Made by a program: the position numbers and the translations under genes
Notes under the pieces: model-generated
What the model saw: the letters and a program-made list of their open reading frames with translations, nothing else
The model's database searches: none
What the model was told of the DNA's origin: nothing
Part shown: piece after piece, positions 1 through 8,437 of the stretch
Position numbering within the stretch: the first letter of the stretch is position 1
Layout of the letters: each line of letters starts with the position of its first letter
Assembly: GCA_042093735.1 (NCBI GenBank)
Contig: JBELEM010000032.1
Location: 1-19,754 of the forward strand
Reading direction: 5' to 3'
Source of the DNA: Hellea sp042093735
GTDB lineage: Bacteria; Pseudomonadota; Alphaproteobacteria; Caulobacterales; Maricaulaceae
DNA: 19,754 nt

Positions 1-2457
1 ACTGTTTCTAAAGTGTACTTAGAAAAATATAAATATAATAAATTGTTAAGTTATAAATTAGATTTCCAAGATCAAATTTCTATGGTCCGAGACCTTTTAA
101 AAAACAAACATGTTTCAGATTGGATTAAGTATAAGCTTGATGGGGGTATTGAACATATACTATTGGATGAGGCACAAGATACATCAGAGACACAATGGGA
201 GATTATTGATTCCCTTAATGAGTCATTTATTAATGAAAGTTACGGTCAAGAACGTAAATTTCCGAGAACTTTGTTTGCTGTGGGGGATGAGAAGCAATCC
301 ATTTATTCTTTTCAAGGAGCAGAGCCAGAAATTTTTCTCAAAAAGATTAATAAATTCTTAGGAACCAATGAAGATGAAACACGAATGCAGATGTCATTCA
401 GGTCTGCCCCTGAAATATTAAAGTTCGTTGATCAAATTTTTGTTGATAATTGTTATCTCGCAAAAATATTTGATGATAAAATTACTACATCAGTATCAAA
501 TATCAATCGTCACTTGGCTCATCGAACTGACCAAGGCCGCGTAGAAATATGGCCATTGACTGAAACTCCAAAAACGATGGAAGAATCTGACCCATGGGAT
601 ACAAGGCCTGTTGACGCTTTGTCGAAAGTATCATCAAGAGAAAGTTTAGCAAAAAATATTGCATTACAATTAAAAAAATGGGTAGATTCTAATGATTTGA
701 TTTACGATAGGTCAAAATCTGAAAAAGAAAAAAAACCTATATATAGGCCGATTCAGGCAAGCGATATCATGATTCTTGTTCGCAAAAGGGATTCATTTTT
801 TCACGCAATTATTAGAAATTTAAAAACATTAGGTATTCCTGTTTCAGGTGCTGATAGATTAAGACTTCAAAGTGCAATTGTTGTAAAAGATATGATTTCT
901 TTGGCAAAATTTACTTTATTACAATCTGATGACCTATCCCTAGCGGAAGTTTTAAAAGGACCTTTATTTTGTTTTTCAGAAGAGATGCTATTTGAAGTTT
1001 CGTTTGGCCGTGAAAAAAAAGGGACACTTTGGAAATCATTAAAAGAGAAAAAACCAAAAATAGCTAAAGTGCTCAAAAAAATTATTCATGCTTCAAAAAT
1101 ATACCCGCCCTATGAATTTTTTAACTTTGTTCTCAATTTTAAACCGGAACCAAGTTCAAGTTTTTTGCGAAAAATTTATTTACGTTTGGGCCTAGAGGCC
1201 AAAGACGCATTAGAGGCATTTCTTGCTCAAACTCTTGAGCATCAAAGAAAAAGAGCTCCATCCCTACAATACTTTGTTCATGAATTTATTAAGGAGGATC
1301 TAGAGCTCAAACGTGAAATGAGTGAAAATAGGGGGCAGGTACGAGTTATGACAATTCACGGTGCCAAAGGCCTTGAGGCACCAGTTGTTATCTTACCAGA
1401 TACTACTGGGAAGCCGAAAGTACAAAATAATGCCTTACTTCCAATATTTGAAAATGAAAAAAATAAAACTTTTTCAGGATATTATAAAAATACCTCAAAA
1501 ATAAATTCTTTAAAAAAACTTAACTATTGTAAGGAAGCCGCAGAAAGTAAAATTCATCAAGAGTATTTAAGACAGCTCTATGTAGCTTTAACCCGAGCGG
1601 AATCACGACTAATAATATGTGGTTACATGTCAGGTAATAGTAGTAAGGTGAATGAAAACTGTTGGTATAGAATTGCCTCAAAAGCCTTTGAGGGTATGAG
1701 CACTTTTGAAACAGAAGCAGCCTTTGGTATGGTTCAAGCTTATGGAAAAGGCCCTGAAAACCTCTCTGTGGACATATTGAAAAAACAAACCACAGGTTTC
1801 TCTATACCAAATTGGTGTAATGAGATGGTAACAAAGATGGACGAAGCTAAAGTTTATATAAACCCATCAAAGCTTTTAACTGATAAAAAATATAAATTAC
1901 CTGTTTATTCACCATTAAGAAAAAATAATGATTCCCAGTTTAGTCATGGAAATATTATTCATAAATTACTTGAAATTTTGCCAGATGTGGAATTAGAAAA
2001 ACGGCTAGATGTAGCAGATAAAATTTTACAAAACCATAATATAAATGATATGGATTATAAAAATAATATTATTTCAGAAGTTTTTGAAATATTAGATAAT
2101 CCTAAATTTTCTGGAATATTTTCTCCGAGTAGTAAAGCAGAAGTCTCAATAATAGGTGCTGCTAAAAACTTTGGTGAAAACATTTTTTTGAATGCACAAA
2201 TCGACCGTGTTTGCGTCACTGATGATAAAGTCTTTATTATAGACTATAAAACTAATGTAAATGTTCCCGAGGTTGTAAATGATGTTCCTGATATATATCT
2301 CGCACAGTTAGCTAGTTATCGCGATTTAGTCCGTAGCATATACCCTAAACATGAGATAGTTTGTTCATTACTTTGGACAAACACTCCAAAAATGATGATA
2401 ATAGATGGAGATATATTAGATACGACCTTGACGCAATTAAACTCAGTTCTTAGTTAG
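1..2457 (+). CDS. addA: Double-strand break repair helicase-nuclease AddA (5'-truncated by window edge)
   Basis: This is the C-terminal part of a UvrD/Rep-type superfamily 1 helicase fused to a nuclease, the AddA subunit of AddAB, which resects double-strand breaks for RecA loading. The frame is open from base 1, so the true start and the Walker A motif lie outside the window; a GTG at 13 is not a convincing start. Visible motifs are II (DEAQDTS, near 166-186), III (GDEKQSIYSFQGAEP, near 283-327), IV (SFRSAPEIL), V (TIHGAKGLE, near 1351-1377) and VI (YVALTRAE, near 1580-1603). A C-terminal PD-(D/E)XK nuclease shows an H in GNIIHKLLE and the core IDR...IIDYKTN near 2200-2256, so nuclease activity is probably intact. 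About 818 residues are present; roughly 300-350 are missing if it has the usual alphaproteobacterial AddA length. addB would be expected upstream, off the window. Confidence 0.93.
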   Translation, partial: TVSKVYLEKYKYNKLLSYKLDFQDQISMVRDLLKNKHVSDWIKYKLDGGIEHILLDEAQDTSETQWEIIDSLNESFINESYGQERKFPRTLFAVGDEKQSIYSFQGAEPEIFLKKINKFLGTNEDETRMQMSFRSAPEILKFVDQIFVDNCYLAKIFDDKITTSVSNINRHLAHRTDQGRVEIWPLTETPKTMEESDPWDTRPVDALSKVSSRESLAKNIALQLKKWVDSNDLIYDRSKSEKEKKPIYRPIQASDIMILVRKRDSFFHAIIRNLKTLGIPVSGADRLRLQSAIVVKDMISLAKFTLLQSDDLSLAEVLKGPLFCFSEEMLFEVSFGREKKGTLWKSLKEKKPKIAKVLKKIIHASKIYPPYEFFNFVLNFKPEPSSSFLRKIYLRLGLEAKDALEAFLAQTLEHQRKRAPSLQYFVHEFIKEDLELKREMSENRGQVRVMTIHGAKGLEAPVVILPDTTGKPKVQNNALLPIFENEKNKTFSGYYKNTSKINSLKKLNYCKEAAESKIHQEYLRQLYVALTRAESRLIICGYMSGNSSKVNENCWYRIASKAFEGMSTFETEAAFGMVQAYGKGPENLSVDILKKQTTGFSIPNWCNEMVTKMDEAKVYINPSKLLTDKKYKLPVYSPLRKNNDSQFSHGNIIHKLLEILPDVELEKRLDVADKILQNHNINDMDYKNNIISEVFEILDNPKFSGIFSPSSKAEVSIIGAAKNFGENIFLNAQIDRVCVTDDKVFIIDYKTNVNVPEVVNDVPDIYLAQLASYRDLVRSIYPKHEIVCSLLWTNTPKMMIIDGDILDTTLTQLNSVLS

Positions 2458-2478
2458 AGTTTTAGTACAGAGTATCCC

Positions 2479-2483
2479 GAGGA
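2479..2483 (+). promoter_or_regulatory. Ribosome binding site of trxA
   Basis: GAGGA lies 7 bases before the trxA ATG. It is one of the clearest Shine-Dalgarno sites in the window, suggesting that trxA is translated independently of addA although only 33 bases separate them. Confidence 0.7.
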
Positions 2484-2490
2484 AAAATAT

Positions 2491-2814
2491 ATGGCCACCA
2501 TAAAAGTTACAGATGCAAGTTTTAAAACCGATGTAATTGAGTCGGATGCACCAGTCTTAGTAGATTTTTGGGCTGAATGGTGTGGACCATGCAAACAAAT
2601 TGGTCCTGCTTTAGAAGAAATCTCAAAGGAGATGGGCGAAAAGATTAAAATTGCTAAGGTTAATATTGATGATGACCCTGATACCCCAGCCAAATTTCAT
2701 GTAAGAGGCATTCCAACACTAATGATATTTAAATCTGGCCAAGTTGTAGCTACTAAAGTAGGCGCAATGACTAAAACAAAACTTTCTGAATGGGTAAGTG
2801 AGCACACAGATTAA
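2491..2814 (+). CDS. trxA: Thioredoxin
   Basis: Thioredoxin is a small cytoplasmic dithiol-disulfide oxidoreductase that is reduced by thioredoxin reductase and supplies electrons to ribonucleotide reductase and other enzymes. The 107-residue protein is a single thioredoxin fold of normal length with no signal peptide. The active site WCGPC has its cysteines at 31 and 34, preceded by the family motif VDFWAEWC, and the cis-proline loop reads GIPTLMIF near residue 75. The start is supported by a GAGGA site. It follows addA on the same strand and converges on folC. This trxA/addA/folC/accD neighbourhood is familiar in alphaproteobacteria. Confidence 0.97.
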   Translation: MATIKVTDASFKTDVIESDAPVLVDFWAEWCGPCKQIGPALEEISKEMGEKIKIAKVNIDDDPDTPAKFHVRGIPTLMIFKSGQVVATKVGAMTKTKLSEWVSEHTD

Positions 2815-2853
2815 TAAACAACAACTGGTGCATTGAGTTCATTAAATATTATA

Positions 2854-2871
2854 GTTCTATAGCTTTAGAAC
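2854..2871 (-). terminator. Weak hairpin at the trxA/folC convergent junction
   Basis: GTTCTA (2854-2859) and TAGAAC (2866-2871) form a perfect 6-bp stem with a 6-base loop, spanning the folC stop codon. Read on the minus strand, the stem is followed by an AT-rich run (TATAATATTTAAT) rather than a clean T tract. It could act as a weak terminator for the ccm-accD-folC transcript or be chance pairing in AT-rich DNA. Confidence 0.3.
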
Positions 2872-4182
2872 CTCTCCAGCTAAATAAAGAGAACCACAAA
2901 TTAATATTCTTGGAGGGATAATAGGCTCATCTGCTGATTGCCTTGACATTGCCTCACCAGTATTAATTGCTCTTTGCACCGCATCAATCAAATTGCTAGC
3001 TTTCTGAGCATTTATATCCTGTGCTTTTGCCGCTTGTACAACTTTTTCTAGAGGTAATGACGCATGGCCCGGAATGTCCACAGCTATTACATAGCAAGCG
3101 AGACCCTTGAAGGCTTCCAGATATCCGTTGATATCTTTATTTTTGAGTATTCCTATGATAAGTATTAACGGTCTTGATTGTTTTGCCTCAAGTTCAGCTA
3201 AAGTATTCCCTATTGCAATTGCTGCATGTGGATTGTGCCCTCCATCAAGCCATAGTTCTGCACCACTATCAATTGCCATGTCAGCGAGCGCGCCATTTTG
3301 AAGGTATTGCATGCGAGCTGGCCATGATACAGAGTTTAATCCCTTTTCTATAGACTTTTGGGTTATACCTAATTGAAGCGCAACAGCTATTGCTGTCCCT
3401 GCGTTAATAACTTGGTGATCACCATGTAATGCGGGCAATGGCAAGTCCATTAGTTGACTATTATTTTCAAAAATAAGTCTGCCTCGTTCTCGTTGTGTTT
3501 TAAAATCTGTTCCCCAAAATTTTATCTGTGATTTATTTTTATAAGCTTCGTTCTCTAAGACCGAACGCGTAATTTCTGACTGGGGGCCTACTACAACTGG
3601 TGCACCCCCCTTGATGATACCACCTTTTTCTTTAGCTATTTTAGCGATGTTATTTCCAAGAAATTCTGAATGATCAAGATCTATGGGGGTTATAGCGCAG
3701 TAATCCGGAGTAATAACATTTGTAGCATCATATCGTCCCCCCAGACCTACTTCTATAATACATAAATCTGCTTTTATTTCGGAAAAGGCTAAAAGTGCAG
3801 CTGCTGTTGTGGCTTCAAAGAAAGATAATGGCTGATTATCATTAATAATGGTTATACGGTTTAATATATTTAATAAATATTCATCAGAAATTTCTTCAGA
3901 TGCGATTACTATCCGTTCATTAAAATTAACAAGATGTGGTGATGTATATACGTGAACTTTTTTACCCTGAGCTTCTGAAAATGCCCTGAGGTATGCTACT
4001 GTTGATCCTTTTCCATTTGTTCCCGCAACATGTATAGTAGCAGGAAGTTTGTTGTGCGGGTTACCTAGTTTTTTTAGAACACGTTCAATTCGGCCTAGGC
4101 CTAAATCTATTTTTTTGGGATGTAGCTTCTCTAGTTCTGATAATGCTTTGAGAAGCTTATGATTAGCCTCAAATTTATTCAT
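2857..4182 (-). CDS. folC: Bifunctional dihydrofolate synthase / folylpolyglutamate synthase
   Basis: FolC adds L-glutamate to dihydropteroate (making dihydrofolate) and then to tetrahydrofolates, with ATP hydrolysis, in the cytoplasm. The 441-residue protein has normal length for the Mur-ligase-like family. The P-loop GTNGKGS is near residues 54-60, followed by the substrate-loop segment TSPHLVNFNERI. The central region has FFEATTAAAL and IEVGLGGRYDATN, and the C-terminal domain has DGGHNPHA. The ATG overlaps the end of accD by 8 nt, so translation is probably coupled to accD. It is the last gene of the minus-strand unit and meets trxA tail to tail with a 42-base gap. Confidence 0.96.
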   Translation of the reverse strand: MNKFEANHKLLKALSELEKLHPKKIDLGLGRIERVLKKLGNPHNKLPATIHVAGTNGKGSTVAYLRAFSEAQGKKVHVYTSPHLVNFNERIVIASEEISDEYLLNILNRITIINDNQPLSFFEATTAAALLAFSEIKADLCIIEVGLGGRYDATNVITPDYCAITPIDLDHSEFLGNNIAKIAKEKGGIIKGGAPVVVGPQSEITRSVLENEAYKNKSQIKFWGTDFKTQRERGRLIFENNSQLMDLPLPALHGDHQVINAGTAIAVALQLGITQKSIEKGLNSVSWPARMQYLQNGALADMAIDSGAELWLDGGHNPHAAIAIGNTLAELEAKQSRPLILIIGILKNKDINGYLEAFKGLACYVIAVDIPGHASLPLEKVVQAAKAQDINAQKASNLIDAVQRAINTGEAMSRQSADEPIIPPRILICGSLYLAGEVLKL

Positions 4183-5047
4183 TTTCTGTCATTTTTATAT
4201 TATCTATTTTTAGAAGTACGGATAGGATATTTGCTAATGTATCACGCATATCATTTCTGTTAACTACGCGGTCTATCATTCCTTTCTCTTCAAGAAATTC
4301 GGCTCTTTGAAATCCATCAGGAAGTTTTTCTCTTATTGTTTCCTCAATAACCCTAGGGCCTGCAAAGCAAATTAGCGCATCAGGTTCAGCAAGTTGTATG
4401 TCTCCAAGCATTGCGTAACTTGCTGTTACTCCTCCTGTAGTTGGGTCACATAGAACTGTAATGTACGGCAAACTTGCTTCACGTAATTTCTGAACAGCAA
4501 TTGTTGTTCTAGGCATTTGCATCAGACTAAGTGCACCTTCTTGCATTCGTGCACCCCCTGCGGCTGTAAAAACAACTAATGGTAAATTATTCGAAATTGC
4601 ATGCTCTGCTGCTGTTATGAAGCCTTCCCCAGCTGCCATACCTAAGGAACCACCCATAAAAGCAAAATTTTGAACTAATACTACGGTATCTATTCCATGT
4701 ATTTGCCCAACGCCAATGGTCATTGCATCTTGATCTCCAGTTTTAGCTCGAGCTTTTTTAAGACGGTCTGAATATTTTTGATCGTCCTTGAATTTTAAAG
4801 GATCTTTAGCAACTTCCGGAATGTTTATTTCATTGTAAGTTTGATTATCGAAAGTATATTCCATTCTCATTTGAGGGCCTATGCGTAAATGGTGGCCTGC
4901 TGGCGTAACGTGTAGTAGGCCGGGAAGATCGGCAGAAAAAACCATTTCATTTGATTTAGGGCATTTTATCCAAAGGTTATCTGGTGTATCTCTTTTAGAG
5001 AATATATCTTTAATACCCGGAGGTGTAAGTCTGGTAAGCCAATTCAT
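4175..5047 (-). CDS. accD: Acetyl-CoA carboxylase carboxyltransferase subunit beta
   Basis: AccD pairs with AccA to form the carboxyltransferase that moves the carboxyl group from biotin to acetyl-CoA, giving malonyl-CoA for fatty acid synthesis. The 290-residue crotonase-fold protein carries the oxyanion-type stretches GGSLGMAAGEG, FTAAGGARMQEG and DPTTGGVTASYA. In the N-terminal segment that is a four-cysteine zinc ribbon in E. coli, only C29 remains; the other three equivalent positions appear to be S32, T48 and G51. From memory, loss of these cysteines is widespread in alphaproteobacterial AccD, so the gene is probably functional. It starts 48 bases after ccmI and overlaps folC by 8 nt. 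Confidence 0.96.
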   Translation of the reverse strand: MNWLTRLTPPGIKDIFSKRDTPDNLWIKCPKSNEMVFSADLPGLLHVTPAGHHLRIGPQMRMEYTFDNQTYNEINIPEVAKDPLKFKDDQKYSDRLKKARAKTGDQDAMTIGVGQIHGIDTVVLVQNFAFMGGSLGMAAGEGFITAAEHAISNNLPLVVFTAAGGARMQEGALSLMQMPRTTIAVQKLREASLPYITVLCDPTTGGVTASYAMLGDIQLAEPDALICFAGPRVIEETIREKLPDGFQRAEFLEEKGMIDRVVNRNDMRDTLANILSVLLKIDNIKMTENE

Positions 5048-5095
5048 ATCTTAGCTTTTGCACTAAGTCTAAAAATTGAGCAACAGGAAACCATT

Positions 5096-5542
5096 TCAGA
5101 ATTCATCTAAAATATCTTTCAATACAGAAGGGTTTTCACTAAATATTTCACGTATTCTAGTTTTATCTTTTTCTATCTGACTTGATTGATTTAAAAACCC
5201 TCTAGCTAGTAAAAGTGCTCTCCAGCCATCAATATTTTCCGGGTTTGATTCTAGGTTTTTTGCTAATTTGTCTACCATAAGAAGTATTTCTTCTATTTGT
5301 TCTTCAGCGGGTGCAGTTGATGAAGTAGATAAACTTTTAGGATTTATCCGCTTGCTTGTATTCGATTCAAATTCTTTGTAACTGGGGTAACTAATAAGAT
5401 TATATGTAAATATAGATAGGCCTGAAAACCCAAGAAAAAAACTTACTATCAATAATCGAGAGTTCTTTGATGAATTAGTTAGTGGTGCTGAAATTATCAA
5501 AACAACAGATACTGAAAGTATCGATATTATTACCCAAACCAT
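5096..5542 (-). CDS. ccmI: Short cytochrome c biogenesis protein CcmI (CycH)
   Basis: CcmI is an inner-membrane protein that chaperones apocytochrome c towards the CcmF/CcmH ligation complex. This 148-residue protein has two membrane helices (about residues 1-21 and 30-50), as in the CcmI N-terminal domain. It then has a short periplasmic part with the family-like stretch MVDKLAKNLESNP...GWRALL, resembling the first TPR helical pair. Full-length CcmI usually carries several TPRs and exceeds 300 residues, so most of that domain is absent here. A TTG further upstream keeps the frame open inside ccmH, but the ATG at 5542 is better: it lies 4 bases after the ccmH stop and yields a normal membrane start. 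The assignment rests on context plus the N-terminal pattern. Confidence 0.78.
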   Translation of the reverse strand: MVWVIISILSVSVVLIISAPLTNSSKNSRLLIVSFFLGFSGLSIFTYNLISYPSYKEFESNTSKRINPKSLSTSSTAPAEEQIEEILLMVDKLAKNLESNPENIDGWRALLLARGFLNQSSQIEKDKTRIREIFSENPSVLKDILDEF

Positions 5543-5546
5543 AAAA

Positions 5547-5912
5547 TTACTTTTTAGCTTTAAAAAACCATGCGCCAGATGCCACAATCAACATGAATGG
5601 TAATATCCAAAGGGCCAGCGTATTTATTTGAAAGGGAGGTTTGAGAAGAACAAAATCCCCATATTGACGCCTCATGTAATTAATTATTTCATCATTCGTG
5701 TCCCCTTCTAAGATTCTTTTTTTAACAATCTGACGCATATCTGCTGCTAGGGGTGCATCAGAGTCCTCTATGGACTGATTTTGGCAGACAACGCAGCGCA
5801 GAGATTTGCCTATTTCTTTGCTTCTTAAGTCTATGTCATTTTGCGGAACTTTCGATATTGCATTGAAAGACAGAGCTATTGCAAGGAGAGGTATAATAAA
5901 ACATTTCTTCAT
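5547..5912 (-). CDS. ccmH: Cytochrome c-type biogenesis protein CcmH (CycL)
   Basis: CcmH is a membrane-anchored periplasmic thiol-oxidoreductase that acts on the CXXCH cysteines of apocytochrome c before heme attachment. The 121-residue protein has an N-terminal signal peptide (MKKCFIIPLLAIALSFNAIS) and the diagnostic motif LRCVVCQNQSIEDS with cysteines at 40 and 43. A helical segment ADMRQIVKKRI follows, then one C-terminal membrane helix (LALWILPFMLIVASGAWFF) and a short basic tail. Length and layout match the short CcmH class. Its ATG overlaps the ccmG stop in an ATGA arrangement, and ccmI starts 4 bases after its stop. Confidence 0.95.
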   Translation of the reverse strand: MKKCFIIPLLAIALSFNAISKVPQNDIDLRSKEIGKSLRCVVCQNQSIEDSDAPLAADMRQIVKKRILEGDTNDEIINYMRRQYGDFVLLKPPFQINTLALWILPFMLIVASGAWFFKAKK

Positions 5913-6436
5913 ATCTTATTTATGCTATTTATTACGGGCAGAATATCTTTTTCCCAAATTTTTTTATTAATTATTCCAATGTGCTTGTATCTAATTTGAC
6001 CTTGAAAATCAATTATGAAGCTTTCTGGCGCTCCGGTTACGCCTAATTGAATTGCTAAAGTACTCTCGTCATCATAAATTATTTTATCATAGGGATCACC
6101 ATAATAATTTAGCCAATTTATTGCTTTAGCTCTATCATCCCTCCAATTCATCCCAATAAGATTTATACTTTCTTTGTCTGATATTTCCATCAAAAATGGA
6201 TGCTCGGTGATGCAGGCGGCACACCAAGAACCAAAGACGTTTACTAAAGAAATCTTATTTAATAGGTCTTTTTCGGTAATAATATTTTCTGCATCATTTA
6301 GTTCAGATAATGAAAAACTAGGGAATTTTTGATTTATTAATTGTGATGGAATTGAACGAGGGTCTTTTGTCAATCCAACAGCAAAAATTATGGAAACAAT
6401 CAATAATGTAAATAAAGGGATGAGGGATCTTATCAT
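5909..6436 (-). CDS. ccmG: Thiol:disulfide interchange protein CcmG (DsbE)
   Basis: CcmG is a periplasmic thioredoxin-like reductant that keeps apocytochrome c and CcmH thiols reduced during cytochrome c maturation. The 175-residue protein has an N-terminal membrane anchor (about residues 4-22) and a thioredoxin fold. The active site is WCAAC, with cysteines at 72 and 75, within VNVFGSWCAACITEHP. The conserved GVTGAPESFIID segment carries the cis-proline. Most CcmG proteins have a proline in or near the dipeptide between the cysteines, so Ala-Ala is slightly unusual. It starts 8 bases after ccmF and overlaps ccmH by 4 nt. Confidence 0.94.
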   Translation of the reverse strand: MIRSLIPLFTLLIVSIIFAVGLTKDPRSIPSQLINQKFPSFSLSELNDAENIITEKDLLNKISLVNVFGSWCAACITEHPFLMEISDKESINLIGMNWRDDRAKAINWLNYYGDPYDKIIYDDESTLAIQLGVTGAPESFIIDFQGQIRYKHIGIINKKIWEKDILPVINSINKI

Positions 6437-6444
6437 AATATTTC

Positions 6445-8352
6445 TTACGACCTATAATAACTTTTATCAAAAAGTGAAATAAAGCCCGCTAGGGACATAA
6501 AAAGTGCACCTAACCATATCCACGTTACGAAGGGGTGATAGTTTGCTCTTAAAACCCATCCGTCTTGGCTATTCCCTTCGCTGATAGCTGTAAAAATAGT
6601 TGGCCCCATCGTAAAATTAAAACCTGCTTCGGTTGTAACTATATTTCGAGATGGATAAAATCTTTGTTCTGTTGATAGAGTTTTTATGGGAGATCCTTTC
6701 TTTGTGACATCAATAGCCGCATTGAGGTATTCATAATTTTTTCGTTGTCCTGTATTAATTGATGATAATGTAAAGCTATAATTTGCCACATTAAGTTTTT
6801 CACCTACTTTAATGCGGCCTATGTTATCTTCAGACCAAACTGACATAAAAACTACCCCGGCAGCGAAAACTGCGACGCCTAAATGTGCAATCGCAAAACC
6901 GACTGTTTTGGGTTTCAAACTTTTCCAAGATTTAAAATTCTTTGTTTTGACTCTAATAGCTATTAATGTAGCTACGGCTAAATATGCAGCTAAAGCTAGC
7001 CCAAGAGCACCCAAGATAGATTTTCCCACTAAGAAAGTTAGTATAATTATAGTTGCAATAGGCAGGATTAACTTTTTTAATAAAGAAATTATCTGGCCTT
7101 CAGAGTTTTTATCCCATTTTAGCAAGGGAGCGGCCCCCATAAATAAAATTAATAAAATCATAATCGGCGTGAAGGTTAGGTCAAAGTATGGCTTTCCGAC
7201 ACTTATTTTGTCTCCCGATAAAGCATCGATAAGAAGAGGGTAGAAGGTTCCAATAAAAACAGTGATGCATGATATAACGAGTAGTAAGTTGTTAATTATA
7301 AGTCCACCTTCGCGAGAAAAAGGTTCAAATATTAGATGATTTCTTATTTTTTTTGAGCGAAAAGCGTACAGAGAAAGTGAACTTCCAGATATAATAATAA
7401 GTAACATTAATAGAAAAATTCCGCGAGTTGGATCAGTAGCAAAAGAATGAACCGAGACTAAAACTCCAGAGCGAACAACAAAAGTACCAATTAGGCAGAG
7501 TGAAAATGTACTAATTCCTAATAAAACTGTCCAGTCAGCAAGTTTATGTCTTATTCCTAGGGCCATTATAGAATGCAGTAAGGCTGTTCCTGCTAACCAG
7601 GGCATAAAGCTAACGTTTTCTACCGGATCCCACATCCACCAGCCACCCCAACCAAGCTCATAATATGCCCAAATTGAGCCTAGCGTAATACCTAGAGTTA
7701 AAAAACTCCATGAAGCTAACACCCAAGGCCTTAACAGTTTTGCCCACATTGCATCAACTTTTCCTTCTATTAAAGCCGCCACAGAAAATGAAAATGCCAC
7801 TGAAAAACCCACATAACCCAAGTACAAAATTGGTGGATGAATTGCTAGACCAGGATCCTGTAAAAGTGGGTTTAACCCCGAGCCCTCAACAGGAACGGGA
7901 TTAATTCTATGAAATGGGTTTGAAGTGAATAGTATAAATGCAAGAAACCCCACTGCAAGCAAACCTTGGATGCCTATTGCTCGAGACTTTAAAACCAAAG
8001 GAATGTTTTTTCCAAATGGTGAAATAAGGGCTCCATACATTGTAAGTATTAGCGTCCAAAGCAACATAGACCCTTCATGATTAGCCCAAACACCTGAAAC
8101 CTTATATAATAACGGTTTGAGTGTGTGCGAATGACTTGATACTAACGAAAGACTAAAGTTAGACTTAACAAAAGCTGATATTAAAATCAAAAAAGAAAAA
8201 AATATTAAAGCAAAAACAGTTATAGATGCATAGCGGCCTGCTCGCATCATACTTGCAGAATCTTTGTGTGCACCTGATAGTGAAAAATACCCTTGGGCCA
8301 ATGATCCGTAAAGGGCTAATATTAACATGAAATGTGCTATTTCTTCGATCAT
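6445..8352 (-). CDS. ccmF: Heme lyase CcmF (cytochrome c-type biogenesis)
   Basis: CcmF is the polytopic inner-membrane protein that, with CcmH and CcmI, ligates heme delivered by CcmE to apocytochrome c. The 635-residue protein has many hydrophobic helices and the tryptophan-rich WWD domain (GWGGWWMWDPVENVSFMPWL, about residues 234-253). It also carries the family stretches WANHEGSMLLW (89-99) and HPPILYLGYVGF (172-183). The start MIEEIAHFMLILAL matches usual CcmF N-termini; an upstream in-frame codon at 8403 would add an unconvincing 17-residue extension. The upstream AGG is distant, so the ribosome binding site is weak. ccmE, often found beside ccmF in alphaproteobacteria, is not in this window. 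Confidence 0.95.
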   Translation of the reverse strand: MIEEIAHFMLILALYGSLAQGYFSLSGAHKDSASMMRAGRYASITVFALIFFSFLILISAFVKSNFSLSLVSSHSHTLKPLLYKVSGVWANHEGSMLLWTLILTMYGALISPFGKNIPLVLKSRAIGIQGLLAVGFLAFILFTSNPFHRINPVPVEGSGLNPLLQDPGLAIHPPILYLGYVGFSVAFSFSVAALIEGKVDAMWAKLLRPWVLASWSFLTLGITLGSIWAYYELGWGGWWMWDPVENVSFMPWLAGTALLHSIMALGIRHKLADWTVLLGISTFSLCLIGTFVVRSGVLVSVHSFATDPTRGIFLLMLLIIISGSSLSLYAFRSKKIRNHLIFEPFSREGGLIINNLLLVISCITVFIGTFYPLLIDALSGDKISVGKPYFDLTFTPIMILLILFMGAAPLLKWDKNSEGQIISLLKKLILPIATIIILTFLVGKSILGALGLALAAYLAVATLIAIRVKTKNFKSWKSLKPKTVGFAIAHLGVAVFAAGVVFMSVWSEDNIGRIKVGEKLNVANYSFTLSSINTGQRKNYEYLNAAIDVTKKGSPIKTLSTEQRFYPSRNIVTTEAGFNFTMGPTIFTAISEGNSQDGWVLRANYHPFVTWIWLGALFMSLAGFISLFDKSYYRS

Positions 8353-8437
8353 TATTATTTTTAGCCTGTAAAACCTAAGTGAGCAAATGTAGGGGTGTCG
8401 CACTTGCGCATTAAAGTAAATGGGATAAGAAGTTTAT
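8353..8437. promoter_or_regulatory. Divergent spacer between ccmF and rmlA
   Basis: This 85-base region separates the divergent ccmF and rmlA starts and must hold signals for both, unless transcription enters from further away. I find no convincing -35/-10 pair on either strand. A short AAGAAG tract lies 5 bases before the rmlA ATG and could serve as a poor ribosome binding site. Confidence 0.4.

Noticed and set aside
1..2457. AddA as part of a defence island
   Set aside because: Helicase-nuclease fusions occur in defence systems, but the motif order, nuclease position and trxA/folC/accD neighbours fit housekeeping AddA, and no other defence gene is present.
3107..3301. Plus-strand open frame opposite folC
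   Set aside because: It lies wholly within the well-supported folC gene and its translation has no recognisable motif; it is a shadow of the real frame.
5025..5048. CTTAG...CTAAG hairpin just upstream of accD as a regulatory leader
   Set aside because: Only a 5-bp stem within a 48-base gap; no recognisable riboswitch or T-box features.
6812..7243. 143-codon plus-strand open frame opposite ccmF
   Set aside because: It is antisense to the conserved ccmF coding region, is lysine/alanine/proline-rich as expected of an antisense frame, and has no motif or ribosome binding site.
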